Assembly (NCBI RefSeq): GCF_002355955.1
Contig: NZ_AP017368.1
Span: 496,001-560,000, forward strand
Length of the DNA stretch: 64,000 bases
Direction: 5' to 3'
Source of the DNA: Candidatus Desulfovibrio trichonymphae
GTDB taxonomy: Bacteria > Desulfobacterota > Desulfovibrionia > Desulfovibrionales > Desulfovibrionaceae
Below the pieces are notes generated by a model. The model did no database searches and was not told where the DNA came from. It worked only from the letters and a program-made list of their open reading frames with translations. This document shows positions 45,894 to 55,818 of the stretch, one piece after another (position 1 is the first letter of the stretch; every line of letters starts with the position of its first letter). The position numbers were made by a program, and so were the translations under genes.

Positions 45894-47090
45894 ATGTCAC
45901 AAACCTTCAATGCCGTCAAACAGCAAGAAGAAAACCTGCTCTGCCGTTCTTACAGCCGCTATCCGCTGGCCGTCGCTCGGGGCGCGGGCGCGCACCTTTG
46001 GGATGTGGACGGCAGGAAATATGTGGATCTGCTCGGCGGCTTAGCCGTGACCGGCCTCGGGCATTGCAATGAAGAGCTTTGCGCGACGCTGGAGCGTCAG
46101 GCGCATGAGCTCTGGCACGTGAGCAACCTCTTTTATCAACAAAATCAGCTTGATCTTGCCGAGATTCTGCTTTCCACCACACATCACACAAAGGCCTTCT
46201 TCTGCAATTCGGGCGCAGAGGCCAACGAAGCCGCCATCAAACTGGCCCGCCGCCATATGCGCCGCGTAAAACAGCACAACGCCGCCACCATCATTACCTT
46301 GAATGACTGTTTTCATGGCCGAACATTGGCAACGCTGGCCGCAACCGGCCGTGACGCCTTGAGCGACGGCTTTACGCCGCTGCCGGACGGTTTTGCGCAG
46401 GTTCCGGCGGGCAATCTTGAAGCTCTCTCAAGCGCGATAACACCGGCTACGGCTGCCGTTCTGGTGGAAGTGGTGCAGGGCGAAGGCGGCGTTGTGCCGC
46501 TGCCGGCGGAATATCTGCGCGGGGTGCAAGCCCTTTGCCGGCAGAACGGCATTCTTTTTCTGTGTGACGAGGTGCAGGCAGGTATGTGCCGCACCGGCAG
46601 ATTCTGGGCTTTTCAGCATTACGGGCTTGAGCCGGACATTATCAGCGTGGCGAAATCTCTGGCCAACGGCTTGCCCATGGGTGCCATTTTGGCCACAGAC
46701 GAAGCGGCCGAAGGCTTTGAACCCGGCAGCCACGCCACAACCTTCGGCGGTGGAGCCCTGACCTCGGCTGTAGCCGCAAAAACCGTGGAGATCATGCTGC
46801 GCGACAGTATGGCAGACCGCGCCGCCGCGCTCGGCGAACGCGTAAAAAAACAGCTTGAAGCGCTGCGGCGGAATATGCCGGACAAAATCCGCGACGTGCG
46901 CGGTCTGGGACTGATGATCGGCATTGAACTTGTCGAAAACGGCCGGAAAGTATGGGAGGCACTGCTCAGGCGGGGCTATGTCTGCAACTTGAGCCACGGC
47001 AATATATTGCGCCTGCTGCCGCCCCTTGTCATTGAAGAGACGGATCTGGACGGCTTTGTCAGCACACTCGGGCAAACGCTTCAGATGTAA
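45894..47090 (+). CDS. argD: Acetylornithine aminotransferase
   Basis: The 398-residue class III aminotransferase has FFCNSGAEANEAAIKLAR, LVEVVQGEGGV, LCDEVQAGMCRTG and the PLP lysine in SVAKSLANGLPMGA. It transfers an amino group to N-acetylglutamate semialdehyde in arginine synthesis and may also serve lysine synthesis in other organisms. The ATG at 45894 is preceded by AAGGAG; the frame is open from 45840 without such a signal. Its stop is 4 nt from the solitary CRISPR repeat. Confidence 0.9.
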   Translation: MSQTFNAVKQQEENLLCRSYSRYPLAVARGAGAHLWDVDGRKYVDLLGGLAVTGLGHCNEELCATLERQAHELWHVSNLFYQQNQLDLAEILLSTTHHTKAFFCNSGAEANEAAIKLARRHMRRVKQHNAATIITLNDCFHGRTLATLAATGRDALSDGFTPLPDGFAQVPAGNLEALSSAITPATAAVLVEVVQGEGGVVPLPAEYLRGVQALCRQNGILFLCDEVQAGMCRTGRFWAFQHYGLEPDIISVAKSLANGLPMGAILATDEAAEGFEPGSHATTFGGGALTSAVAAKTVEIMLRDSMADRAAALGERVKKQLEALRRNMPDKIRDVRGLGLMIGIELVENGRKVWEALLRRGYVCNLSHGNILRLLPPLVIEETDLDGFVSTLGQTLQM

Positions 47091-47094
47091 AATC

Positions 47095-47123
47095 AGCTTC
47101 ATCCCCACGTGTGTGGGGAATAC
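47095..47123 (-). CRISPR. Solitary type I-E CRISPR repeat (array remnant)
   Basis: On the minus strand the 29-nt unit contains TTCCCCACACACGTGGGGAT, with the CCCCAC/GTGGGG stem of type I-E repeats, and translates to the familiar VFPTHVGM. Only one copy is present; no spacers or second repeat are seen. It is fused directly to the 5' part of casA. Confidence 0.8.
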
Positions 47124-47333
47124 GCTTGGTCCGTCCAGAGCGGCATGGGCTATGCAAAGCAAAAGCCGCATAAGGGCCACCCGCTCATGCGGACGCACGG
47201 CAAGGTCTTTGTATTCCTGCCCCTCATCAAATATATCCAGCAGACTTGCCAGCCGGGTTTGTCCTTGGAGAGTAAGCACAGGAATCCATACTTCTCTTAC
47301 AAGATTCACGCCTGCTCCTTTGTTTTGGGCCAT
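47124..47333 (-). pseudogene. casA: casA/cse1 N-terminal fragment fused to the CRISPR repeat
   Basis: The frame from 47333 reads VNLVREVWIPVLTLQGQTRL and, later, RPHERVALMRLLLCIAHAAL, DGPS. This is the N-terminus of Cse1/CasA, the large Cascade subunit that reads the PAM. After about 68 residues it runs straight into the repeat (VFPTHVGM). The rest of casA and the genes that normally follow it (cse2, cas7, cas5, cas6e, cas1, cas2) are missing, as if one deletion joined casA to the array. It overlaps the end of cas3 by 28 nt, as in intact loci. Confidence 0.78.
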
Positions 47334-49739
47334 ATAATGCCAAGGGTAGTATTCCAGCCTATATTCTTATCTTTCGCCCCTTGTATATGCACTGAATCGT
47401 CCTGAATCCGTGCCCAGCCGAACAGCCTGTATTCCTTAAGCCAGGCGTCTGGCTTTGCTCCGGCAAGGCGATATTCGAAAATTTTCACCATATTTCTGTG
47501 CAGATTACGCGCAGTTTCGTTGCAAAAGTCGGATGTTGACGTATCTATTACGCTGCCATCCAGCAAGACAAATTTTGTCCCCTCTTTTTTCTGGTACAGC
47601 ACAAAGGGGAATTCTCTATGTTCTATAAGACGGGTGGGGGCGATGTCTCTTCCTCATCTGCCCAGGCTTGTTGCCATATGTTCATCAAGGCTTTGTGTCT
47701 GCGGGCCATATCGCCCCCAATAAGCTGATCATACAGCTCTTGCCAGCCGGAGGGGAGATCATCTGGTTCATTGTAGGTAGCCTCGATCAACTCACGAATT
47801 TGTGATGGCAGAGTAACATGGGATATGCCGGACCATATATTGAGGGCCTGAGCCAGCACATAGGGGGCGTACACAAAGGCCTTGACGCCGAAAGCGTTTT
47901 TGATCTCTTCGGCCCGCATGGCGCGCAATTCCGCCAGAGATACTTTTTCTTGCAGAATAGTGTAAGCAGGGTGCGGGGGGCGGGGCCGGGATGCGCGTTG
48001 ATGCCGTCACAGTCTGCCCATGCGTTGCAAAAGCATATCGGTGGGGGCAAGTTCTGTGAACCAGCATATCCGCATCCAAGTCCACACTTTGCTCCGCTAT
48101 TTGCGTGGCGATCAGAATGGCTCCGTGTTGGCGATTCCTGTTTTTACCGAAAGAATCCATCCAATAGTGTTCCCTCTTCTGACGCATAAAAAAAGGCGGG
48201 CGGGCGTGGAGAAGCCCAAGCTCAACATTGTTTGCTGCACAGGCTTCACGCAGCAATCCATACGTTTCCTGTGCCCTGTCCACACTGTTGCCACAGTACC
48301 TGCGCTCCCTGCGCGGCTTGGTGCAGACTTTGGGCAACCATCTGCTCCTGCGGGGTAAAGACAACAGCAACGCGTTTTTCTTCCGGTGGAGGCGTAGAGA
48401 TGGCTGTCGCCTTTTGCCCCTGCCGATGGGAATGTACGAGCGGGTAAGGCGGCAGGACACCCGTTGTCTTTGGCTGTGCCTCTGGATTGAGAAGATCTGT
48501 GCAGTATTTTTGGGTGAGCGTGGCGGAAAGGACAATGACTGTACAGTGCAGTTCTTGCAGCAGGTCGCACAACTTTTGGATTATACTCCCGGTGTAGCAG
48601 TCGTAGCTGTGTACCTCATCCAGAATTACCACCTTTCCGGCAAGGGCAAGGCGACGTAAGGGGAAGTGCTTAACCGCCAGGGCAGCGAGCATAGCTTGGT
48701 CCGCAGTGCCCACGCGCCTATGGGGGCAAGCAAAGCCCGGCGCGAGGAGGAGAACCAGTTGTGCGCATCAGCGTGGCTTACTTCCTTTTCATGCTGCGCG
48801 GACGGGGCTGGAGACAGTTTAGAAACAGGGGCATTAGTATTCTTGTCCAGCCAAGTATTGGCATGAATAAGCTGTACAGGCTGGTGCATTTTGTTTATGT
48901 ATTTGGCAAATTCTTCTACCCGTAAAAAAATTCTGTTGCTGATGGGGGCTTCAATCACATATACTCCAGGCCCGGTGATGGTTTCACAGGCGGCAAGCTG
49001 CATGGAGTTGGGCTTGAAAGGAAATATGTCTTCAAAGACAAGACCTGATCGTACCTCCAAAGGACCGAGGCCAATCCGGGCAACCGCTTCAGCAGCAGCT
49101 TGTTCCGATGAGGCTGGGATTTTAGCTGGGTCGGCAGAGAAAAAGTTTTCATCAGAGCCGATCCAGTCCGCAAGTGTGAGAAGACCTGCGGCTGTCCACA
49201 TCTCCGGAGAATCCTGCTGCAAAGTGGGTAAGGCTGTGCAGCGGCATTCCTGCCAGAAGTGGCGTAAAAGGGTCTGCCGATCCCCTTCCCAATCTATCTG
49301 GAGTTTTTTATCGGCAGCTTCAGCTTGGGGGAGAGATCCTTCAGTGAATGACCGGGCAATACGACCATGATGTGCTCCGATGATGCTTCCTCAGCAAGCT
49401 TTGGCTTCTTCCTGGCCCTGAACATGCGTCTTGAAAAAGCGCTCCAGCGCATTTTTTGTGCGGGAGGCCGTTTTTCCAATCTCCTTGCTGGGCGGCTTCT
49501 TGAAAGCCATTCATCACCAGCCATGCCGGACATTTTGCCTGGAACTCGCGGGAAATTTTGCCTACATCATGCACAGCTGCAAGAAAGCCAAGAAAGTTTT
49601 TTGTAAAACTTGGAGGAAAGATTGCTTTGTTGAAGGCATCATAAAGGCAATTAAGTACACTACGGACATACTCTCCATGCTGATCTATACCAATGCCAGG
49701 AGTTTTTTTCGATATTGTTTTTGCCCAATACGGAGTCAC
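47306..49739 (-). pseudogene. cas3: cas3 (type I-E nuclease-helicase), multiply frameshifted
   Basis: From a GTG at 49739 (AAAGGGGA upstream) the HD domain appears as FLGFLAAVHDVGKISREFQ. After a frameshift near 49400 come GAHHGRIARSF and LLTLADWIGSDENFF. PGVYVIEAP then jumps to ISNRIFLRVEEFA, deleting the Walker A segment. Another shift precedes KVVILDEVHSYD (motif II) and VIVLSATLT; another precedes AILIATQIAEQSVDLD (motif V). The C-terminal part (AFVYAPYVLAQALNIW) is separated by further frame breaks from the final segment (LKEYRLFGWARIQDD). At least five frame changes plus one motif-removing deletion: dead. Confidence 0.85.
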
Positions 49740-50168
49740 GGTAGTCGTCCCCTTTCAGCAACACTTCAAAGTAGAGCCTATGCCGCCTTTAGCGGTTTCA
49801 TGGCCGATGTGATGCCGCAAATGCTCAATTATTAGATTGAGCGTTCTTATAGCTCCAGAACCACTGAGTGGCAACATTCTGTATGTCTTTGGTGACAAAA
49901 TTTGCTGTATTTCGATATCCTTATTTATGTGTAAATTTTGTTGACAATAAATTTCAATTTCAATATACACAAATTGCCCGGAGTAATCCCCTGCGGGGAT
50001 CACCTAATCTGTCGAATCGACGGCAACAGGCGGACGCCGATGGAAGTGGTTCCGGCAATCCGGCATGTCGCATAAAAAGTTCATACATGCTCGCGTCAGA
50101 CTGTACAGCAGCTGAATGGATGTCATATTTGTCGCATTCAATGTCAAAAATGTCAAAAAGGAGCCATC
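49740..50168. other. Intergenic region between cas3 remnant and FTR1 gene
   Basis: No gene is recognised. It contains a strong plus-strand promoter match (49941) and a short GC palindrome ATCCCC-tgc-GGGGAT at 49986-50000. The first 250 nt are AT-rich and may include the old cas promoter. Confidence 0.45.
49941..49969 (+). promoter_or_regulatory. Candidate sigma-70 promoter for the iron uptake operon
   Basis: TTGACA (49941-49946), 17 nt, TATACA (49964-49969): near consensus. It faces the FTR1 gene and leaves a leader of about 190 nt. No clear Fur box was found. Confidence 0.5.
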
Positions 50169-51368
50169 ATGAAAAAACGGTTTTTTTTAACAGTCTCCCT
50201 TCTGTTGTTCGGCCTGTCATGGACGAATGCGGCATCTGCCACGCAATACAGTACCTGGAACGCAATTGTGGCCGAGATGAGCGTGGTTCTCAACTCATCC
50301 TATGAGATATATCTGACCGGGAATATTGCACAGAGCAAAGAGATGGTAAACAAGGCTTACTTTGATTTTTATGAAACACTGGGTGTGGAACGTGCTGTGC
50401 TCTCGTATGTTTCCGGCAAGCGGGCGTCCATAGTGGAGTATCGGTTCGCCGAGGTAAAGCGCCTGATGACAGAACAGGCCGCAAACAGAGACGTGCGGCT
50501 CAGTCTGGATACCCTCATCAAAATGTTGAAAGAAGATGCGGATCAACTTGACGGTAAAAAAGAAACCGGCTGGGGGGTTTTTGTCGCTTCTCTTCTGGTT
50601 TTACTCCGTGAAGGATTTGAGGCCATTCTCGTGGTGGCGGCCATAGCTGCCTACCTCATTCGTTCCGGCAACAAAAGCCTGACAAAGGTGGTCTATAAAA
50701 GCGCGGCTGCAGCCGTCGCTGCAAGCGCGTTTCTCGCCGTTGCCTTGCAGAAGTTGTTCTCCATCAGTGGCGCCGGTCAGGAGATGGTTGAAGGTTTTAC
50801 CATGCTCCTGGCCGTGGCGGTGCTGTTTTTTGTCAGTAACTGGATGGTGTCCAAAGCAGAGAGCGAGGCTTGGAAGAACTATATTAAAGACAAGGTCGCC
50901 GCCGCCGCAACGACCGGCAGTGTTGCCGCGCTGGCGGCGGCGTCCTTTTTGGCCGTGTTCCGGGAGGGAGCGGAAACAATCCTCTTTTATCAGGCTCTTT
51001 TGGCCGATACCAAGGATCACATGGGCATGCTCTGGTTCGGTTTCGGCGTTGCCTGCCTTTGCCTTGTCGTTCTTTTTGCGGCGATTCGTTTCGGGAGCCT
51101 GCGTATTCCTTTGCGGCCCTTTTTCATCGGCACCAGCATTCTCATGTACGTCATGTCCATCAGTTTCGCCGGCGGCGGCGTGAAAAGGCTGCAAGTGGCT
51201 GATCTTGTGCCCGTGACGCATGTATCGGACATCGCCACTGTGGATATCCTGGGCATCTACCCCACAATGGAAACCCTGTTGCCGCAAGGGGCTCTGCTCA
51301 TTCTCGCTGTCGCTTCGTTTCTTTTTTACATGCGAAAAGGCGCTGCTCTTAAAAAGGCGGCATACTGA
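50169..51368 (+). CDS. FTR1-family iron permease
   Basis: The 399-residue protein has a signal peptide (MKKRFFLTVSLLLFGLSW...ASA), a periplasmic helical domain of about 110 residues, then about seven membrane helices. The two iron-permease motifs are REGFEAIL and REGAETILFY. FTR1 proteins move ferric/ferrous iron across the inner membrane. AAGGAG precedes the ATG. It is the first gene of a six-gene set matching the Campylobacter Cj1658-Cj1663 (p19) order, in which the partner P19 delivers iron in the periplasm. Confidence 0.88.
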   Translation: MKKRFFLTVSLLLFGLSWTNAASATQYSTWNAIVAEMSVVLNSSYEIYLTGNIAQSKEMVNKAYFDFYETLGVERAVLSYVSGKRASIVEYRFAEVKRLMTEQAANRDVRLSLDTLIKMLKEDADQLDGKKETGWGVFVASLLVLLREGFEAILVVAAIAAYLIRSGNKSLTKVVYKSAAAAVAASAFLAVALQKLFSISGAGQEMVEGFTMLLAVAVLFFVSNWMVSKAESEAWKNYIKDKVAAAATTGSVAALAAASFLAVFREGAETILFYQALLADTKDHMGMLWFGFGVACLCLVVLFAAIRFGSLRIPLRPFFIGTSILMYVMSISFAGGGVKRLQVADLVPVTHVSDIATVDILGIYPTMETLLPQGALLILAVASFLFYMRKGAALKKAAY

Positions 51369-51415
51369 ACAACACTCTTGAATCAGACCAACCTTTAACG
51401 GAAGAAGGAACAGTT

Positions 51416-52000
51416 ATGATGAACAAACACATGCGTAAGCTTGTCCATTTGATTTTGCCGGCCCTTACCGTGTGCGCTTTCGCAGCGACAGCAATGGCGG
51501 CGCCTCCCGCGCCCGGCCCTGAGTCCGCCGGTTTTAAGGAATTTCCTCTGGGTGACGAGCAGTTTGTCGGCCCTTTAAAAATTGCGGGCGTCTACTTTCA
51601 GCCCGTTGATATGGAGCCTGTCGGGCTTGGCGGTCTGCCCGCTTCCAAGGCGGATATGCACTTGGAAGCCGAGATCACTGCTGTTGAAGGCAACAGTCTC
51701 GGTTACGGTATCGGTGATTTCGTGCCCTATCTGACGGTGAAATACCTGATCGAAAAAAAAGGCGGGAGCAAGGGCATTGAAGGCAGTTTCATGCCCATGA
51801 GCGCCAGCGACGGGCCGCATTACGGCAACAATGTCAAGCTTGACGGGCCTGGAGAATACAAGATTACCTTCATTATTGATAACCCCGAGAAGCAAAGCTT
51901 CCTGCTCCATGTTGACAAGAAAACCGGCGTGAGCGGGCGGTTCTGGAAAGAGCCCCTGAAAGCAAGCTGGAATTTCAAATGGGTTCCGCGCGCTTGGTAA
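51416..52000 (+). CDS. P19-like periplasmic high-affinity iron/copper-binding protein
   Basis: The 194 residues begin with a signal peptide (to about A28) followed by a Tp34/P19 immunoglobulin-like fold. Metal ligands expected for the family are visible: M81-H82 and E84 (DMHLEAE), a Met in SFMPM (126/128), H135 (DGPHYG) and H165 (FLLHVD). P19 proteins dimerise and bind ferric iron with copper, working with FTR1. It lies 47 nt after the permease gene. No truncation. Confidence 0.88.
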   Translation: MMNKHMRKLVHLILPALTVCAFAATAMAAPPAPGPESAGFKEFPLGDEQFVGPLKIAGVYFQPVDMEPVGLGGLPASKADMHLEAEITAVEGNSLGYGIGDFVPYLTVKYLIEKKGGSKGIEGSFMPMSASDGPHYGNNVKLDGPGEYKITFIIDNPEKQSFLLHVDKKTGVSGRFWKEPLKASWNFKWVPRAW

Positions 52001-52104
52001 TCCGTTATTTGATTATGGATTTCTGTTTGTAGTCTTCGCTGCAGGGTTCTCATGCGGGAGCCGTGCGGCATATTTTATGCCAGCAGCCAGAGCCGGGAAG
52101 GGTT

Positions 52105-53355
52105 ATGCTCCATTTTTGGGTATTGGTTACCGGAACAATGCTTGCTGTGTCCATACTCACGGGCCTGCTGCTCGGCTATGCCGCACAGCGGGATCTTCTG
52201 GAGATGCGGTCGCCTGCCCGGCACGGTGCGATTGCGGGCATTATTGCGGCGGCTGCTCTCGCTCTGCTCGAATTCACAACTGCGTTCGTTGTACGTGAAT
52301 ATTACAATCTTATCGTACTCTGCGTGGCTCTTGCGGCGGGAGGGGCGCTGTCGGTGCTGCTTGTCGCCACGCGCTCCCTTGCCCCGGAAAAAGCCGCCTC
52401 ACTGCCTCTCAGGTTCGCTTTCTTTATTGTTCTTGCTTCCTGGGGAGCTTTTTACCTGCCGGACATTTTTATTTACCCATCGCACTTTGCCGTGGGAGTA
52501 GTGCAAGTCGCAAGTAGTGAATTCATCTTTATCGCCACAGGCTATGTGATCGGCATAGGGCTTTGTCTGTTGGTCGGGTATTCCATTTTTCAGCTTTGCT
52601 CGGATGTGCCGGAAAATTTTCTTTTCCCACTTTTTTCTCTGGCGTTTCTGGCTTTCAGCATCAGCCAACTCATAACAGTGGGGCAGATTTTACTGGGACG
52701 TGGTCTTACTCCACGCTATGACTGGGCACTTGATTGTATCATCTTTCTGTTAAGCAACGCCCCTTGTCTGCTCTATGGGATTGTCGGCACAGCCGCCCTG
52801 GCAGCCGCCATCCTGTGGTTGCGCAGCAGCAAAACCGTGGCTGATGGCGAAAATCCGGCACTACGGCGTAAGGCCCGCAGCGTCATGCGCAGGCGTGTGC
52901 GGTGGAGCAGAACGGCCATCCTCTCCCTGCTGGCCGGTTTGCTGACTATGACAGTGGGAATGTATTTAGACACCCGAAAAGTGGAGCTTTCACCTCCGCT
53001 GGAAATGACGGTTGCGGACGGCAAGATTGCCCATTCCACTGCCGTTGTCGGAGATGGAACCTTGCACCGTTTTGTCTACAAGACGCTCCAGGGGGTGGAT
53101 GTACGCTACATCATTATCAAAAAAAGTGAAACCGCCTATGGCGTCGGGCTGGATGCCTGCGATGTGTGCGGCCCTGCCGGCTATTACGAACGCAAGGGAC
53201 AAGTGATCTGCATTCTTTGTGATGTTGTTATGAACAAGTCCACCATCGGCTTTGCCGGCGGATGTAATCCCGTGCCGCTCAAGTTTTCCTTGAAAGACGG
53301 CAGCCTGATTATCAATACGGAAGATCTTGAAGCGGAAGCTCATCGGTTCATGTAA
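52105..53355 (+). CDS. DUF2318 membrane protein of the P19/FTR1 iron system
   Basis: The 416 residues (start at 52105 with a nearby GGAAGG; a GTG at 52063 is possible) form about eight or nine membrane helices. A DUF2318 domain follows (from about 310) with cysteine pairs CDVCGPAGYYE and CILCD and a GCNP loop. Its homologue is the third gene of the Campylobacter p19 locus and is thought to supply electrons for iron reduction or to bind an Fe-S cluster. Expected location: inner membrane with the DUF2318 domain outside. Confidence 0.8.
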   Translation: MLHFWVLVTGTMLAVSILTGLLLGYAAQRDLLEMRSPARHGAIAGIIAAAALALLEFTTAFVVREYYNLIVLCVALAAGGALSVLLVATRSLAPEKAASLPLRFAFFIVLASWGAFYLPDIFIYPSHFAVGVVQVASSEFIFIATGYVIGIGLCLLVGYSIFQLCSDVPENFLFPLFSLAFLAFSISQLITVGQILLGRGLTPRYDWALDCIIFLLSNAPCLLYGIVGTAALAAAILWLRSSKTVADGENPALRRKARSVMRRRVRWSRTAILSLLAGLLTMTVGMYLDTRKVELSPPLEMTVADGKIAHSTAVVGDGTLHRFVYKTLQGVDVRYIIIKKSETAYGVGLDACDVCGPAGYYERKGQVICILCDVVMNKSTIGFAGGCNPVPLKFSLKDGSLIINTEDLEAEAHRFM

Positions 53356-53365
53356 GGAAGTATTC

Positions 53366-54664
53366 ATGTTTTTGCGTATGATCCTCGGCGCGGTTACGCG
53401 CCAGAAAAAAAAGCTGATGACGATGGCCTGCGCCATGACGCTCGGCATATCGCTCGCTACCGCCATGCTTAATGTCATGCTTGATGTGGGCGACAAAATA
53501 AATCAGGAACTGAAAACCTACGGCGCTAACATTATGGTTACATCGCGCGGCGCTTCTTTCCTGACTGATCTGTATGGTGTTGAAGAAGGCGCCGGCGTAT
53601 CGGACAAATACCTGCTTGAAGATGAATTGTCCAAAATGAAAACTATTTTTTGGGCTTTTAACATCGTGGACTTCACACCTTACCTTGATGCCGTTGTCAG
53701 CGTGAACGACTCGGGAGCCGATGTCCCCCTGCTGGGTACCTGGTTTAGAAAACATCTGGATATCCCGACAGGCGAATCCGTGGATACCGGGATTATAAAC
53801 TTGCGTTCCTGGTGGGATGTGCGCGGCGCATGGCTCAGGGATGAGGATCAGTCCGGAGTTATGGTCGGGGAGGCCTTTGCAGCAAAACATGGAATAACGC
53901 AGGGCGACAATCTGAGGCTTTCCGCAAAGAATGCTTCCGGCACCCGGCGTACGGTAACTGTGGTCGTCAGATCAATCTTCCATTCCGGGGATAAGGAGGA
54001 TGGCGGATTGCTCGCTCCTCTCGCCACTGTACAATATCTGACGGGCCTTGAGGGAAAGGTGCGGCGGGTGGAAGTGAGTGCCCTGACCACGCCGGAAAAC
54101 GATCTGGCCCGGCGCGCGGCACAGAATCCGCACAGTCTTTCGCGCCAAGATTGGGAGGTCTGGTACTGTACAGCCTATGTCAGTGCCATTGCCTTCCAGA
54201 TTGAAGAAGTGCTCACGGACGCTCGCGTAAAACCAGTCCTTCAGGTGGCGGAATCCGAAGGGGCCATCCTGCAGAAGACCAGGTTTCTGATGCTGCTGCT
54301 TACGCTCTTGAGTCTTGCCTGCTCCGCCTTTGCCATTTCAAATCTGGTCACGGCCAATGTGATGGAACGCAGCACCGAAATAGGCCTGCTCAAGGCGCTG
54401 GGAGCCACTGACGATCAGATTTCCTTTCTCATCCTGACAGAAATGCTCATTGCCACAATCACCGGCGGTGTCTTCGGCTATGCCGCCGGTCTCGGGCTGG
54501 CTTCAGTCATAGGCTATTCCGTGTTTGGCTCCGCCGTGACTGCCAAGGGTTTGGTTATCCCCATCGTTGCGCTTCTGGTGCTTCTTGTCACTATCGGCGG
54601 GAGCCTTCCCGCCATTCGTATGCTTTTGCGCCTGCGGCCCGCAGATGTGCTGCACGGGAGGTAA
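53366..54664 (+). CDS. FtsX/MacB-type ABC transporter permease (first)
   Basis: The 432-residue protein has one N-terminal helix, a large extracytoplasmic domain (about 40-310) and three C-terminal helices ending in RLRPADVLHGR: the FtsX/MacB topology. The start at 53366 has AAGGAAG upstream; the frame is open from 53327. It pairs with the next gene and the ATPase at 55.8 kb. In the P19 locus these permeases are needed for iron use; what they move is unknown. Confidence 0.83.
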   Translation: MFLRMILGAVTRQKKKLMTMACAMTLGISLATAMLNVMLDVGDKINQELKTYGANIMVTSRGASFLTDLYGVEEGAGVSDKYLLEDELSKMKTIFWAFNIVDFTPYLDAVVSVNDSGADVPLLGTWFRKHLDIPTGESVDTGIINLRSWWDVRGAWLRDEDQSGVMVGEAFAAKHGITQGDNLRLSAKNASGTRRTVTVVVRSIFHSGDKEDGGLLAPLATVQYLTGLEGKVRRVEVSALTTPENDLARRAAQNPHSLSRQDWEVWYCTAYVSAIAFQIEEVLTDARVKPVLQVAESEGAILQKTRFLMLLLTLLSLACSAFAISNLVTANVMERSTEIGLLKALGATDDQISFLILTEMLIATITGGVFGYAAGLGLASVIGYSVFGSAVTAKGLVIPIVALLVLLVTIGGSLPAIRMLLRLRPADVLHGR

Positions 54665-54669
54665 TTGTC

Positions 54670-55806
54670 ATGGCCCGACACGCCATGTTTTTCAAAATAG
54701 TTGTCAGTTCGCTGATCAGGCGTCGTTCAAGAATGCTGGTTGCGTTGCTCGCGGTCGTTATCGGAGCCACGGTTTTTCTGGGCATGGGAGCCGTGTATTA
54801 CGACATCCCCCGCCAGATGGGCCGGGAGTTTCGCTCTTACGGCGCCAACCTCATTTTTGTCTCTTCCGGCAGTAATTCCATCTTGAGTCTGGATGATGCG
54901 AAACAGGCCATTGAGATGCTTCCCGCTGACAAGCTGGTGGGGGCATCGCCTTTTCGCTATGAGACTATGTATTACAACATGCAGGGTCTCACCGTCGCGG
55001 GGGCGGATTTCTCTGCAGTAAAAAAAACCAGCCCATATTGGCAAATCCAGGGCGAATGGCCCCAAAAGGACGATGAAATCCTCATCGGTACTGATATCGC
55101 CGAGCATACACGCCAATACGCGGGTTCGTTTATTACTGTGGAAATCCTGCCGCCCAGAGGGGGTAAGTTTGTGAAAGAACTGAAAATCAGCGGAGTTGTG
55201 CGCACCGGGGGGGCGGAAGATGGTTTTGTGTTCATGCCCATGGCCGGCTTGGAAGTCCTTATGGGCACAAGCGGCACGGCCAATGTGGTGGAGATCAGCA
55301 TTGTCGCCGCAGGAGAGGAAATTTTCCGGCTTGCCGAGGAAATTCAGGCAAAAGTGCCGGGCATCACCCCCCGTCTTGTCAAGCGCATTGCCGATTCGGA
55401 AACGACAGTGCTCTCCAAGCTTCAAGTGCTTGTCTGTCTGGTGACAGGCGTTGTGTTGTTCCTGACCATGATTTGCGTGGGGACAACAATGATGACGGTG
55501 GTTATGGAAAGAAGCAGGGAAATCGGTTTAAAAAAGGCAATCGGCGCGGGAAACAGGGCCATTATTGCCGAATTCATGGGCGAAGGCATTACCCTGGCCT
55601 TGGGCGGCTGGCTGCTGGGCACCGGCTCAGGTTATTTTTTCGCTCAAGTGGTCAGCATGAGCGTCTTCTCCCGCGAAGTGGCCCTGCCCTTCTTTCTTGT
55701 TCTGCTTACCTTGGGCGCGTCGCTTGCGGTAACCGTATCCGCCTCTTTGATCCCTGTCGCCATGGCGACAGATGTCGAGCCGGCTGTTGTTTTGAGGGGC
55801 GAATAA
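54670..55806 (+). CDS. FtsX/MacB-type ABC transporter permease (second)
   Basis: The 378 residues have the same architecture: an N-terminal helix (MLVALLAVVIGATVFLG), a periplasmic domain with FRSYGANLIFVSSG, then three helices with the conserved MERSREIGLKKAIGAGN loop that couples to the ATPase. It starts 5 nt after the first permease gene. Together they would form a heterodimeric permease. Intact. Confidence 0.83.
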   Translation: MARHAMFFKIVVSSLIRRRSRMLVALLAVVIGATVFLGMGAVYYDIPRQMGREFRSYGANLIFVSSGSNSILSLDDAKQAIEMLPADKLVGASPFRYETMYYNMQGLTVAGADFSAVKKTSPYWQIQGEWPQKDDEILIGTDIAEHTRQYAGSFITVEILPPRGGKFVKELKISGVVRTGGAEDGFVFMPMAGLEVLMGTSGTANVVEISIVAAGEEIFRLAEEIQAKVPGITPRLVKRIADSETTVLSKLQVLVCLVTGVVLFLTMICVGTTMMTVVMERSREIGLKKAIGAGNRAIIAEFMGEGITLALGGWLLGTGSGYFFAQVVSMSVFSREVALPFFLVLLTLGASLAVTVSASLIPVAMATDVEPAVVLRGE

Positions 55807-55818
55807 AAGGACGACGCA

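Noticed and set aside
47095-47123. A functional CRISPR array
   Set aside because: Only a single repeat is present, without spacers or a second repeat, so I call it a remnant.
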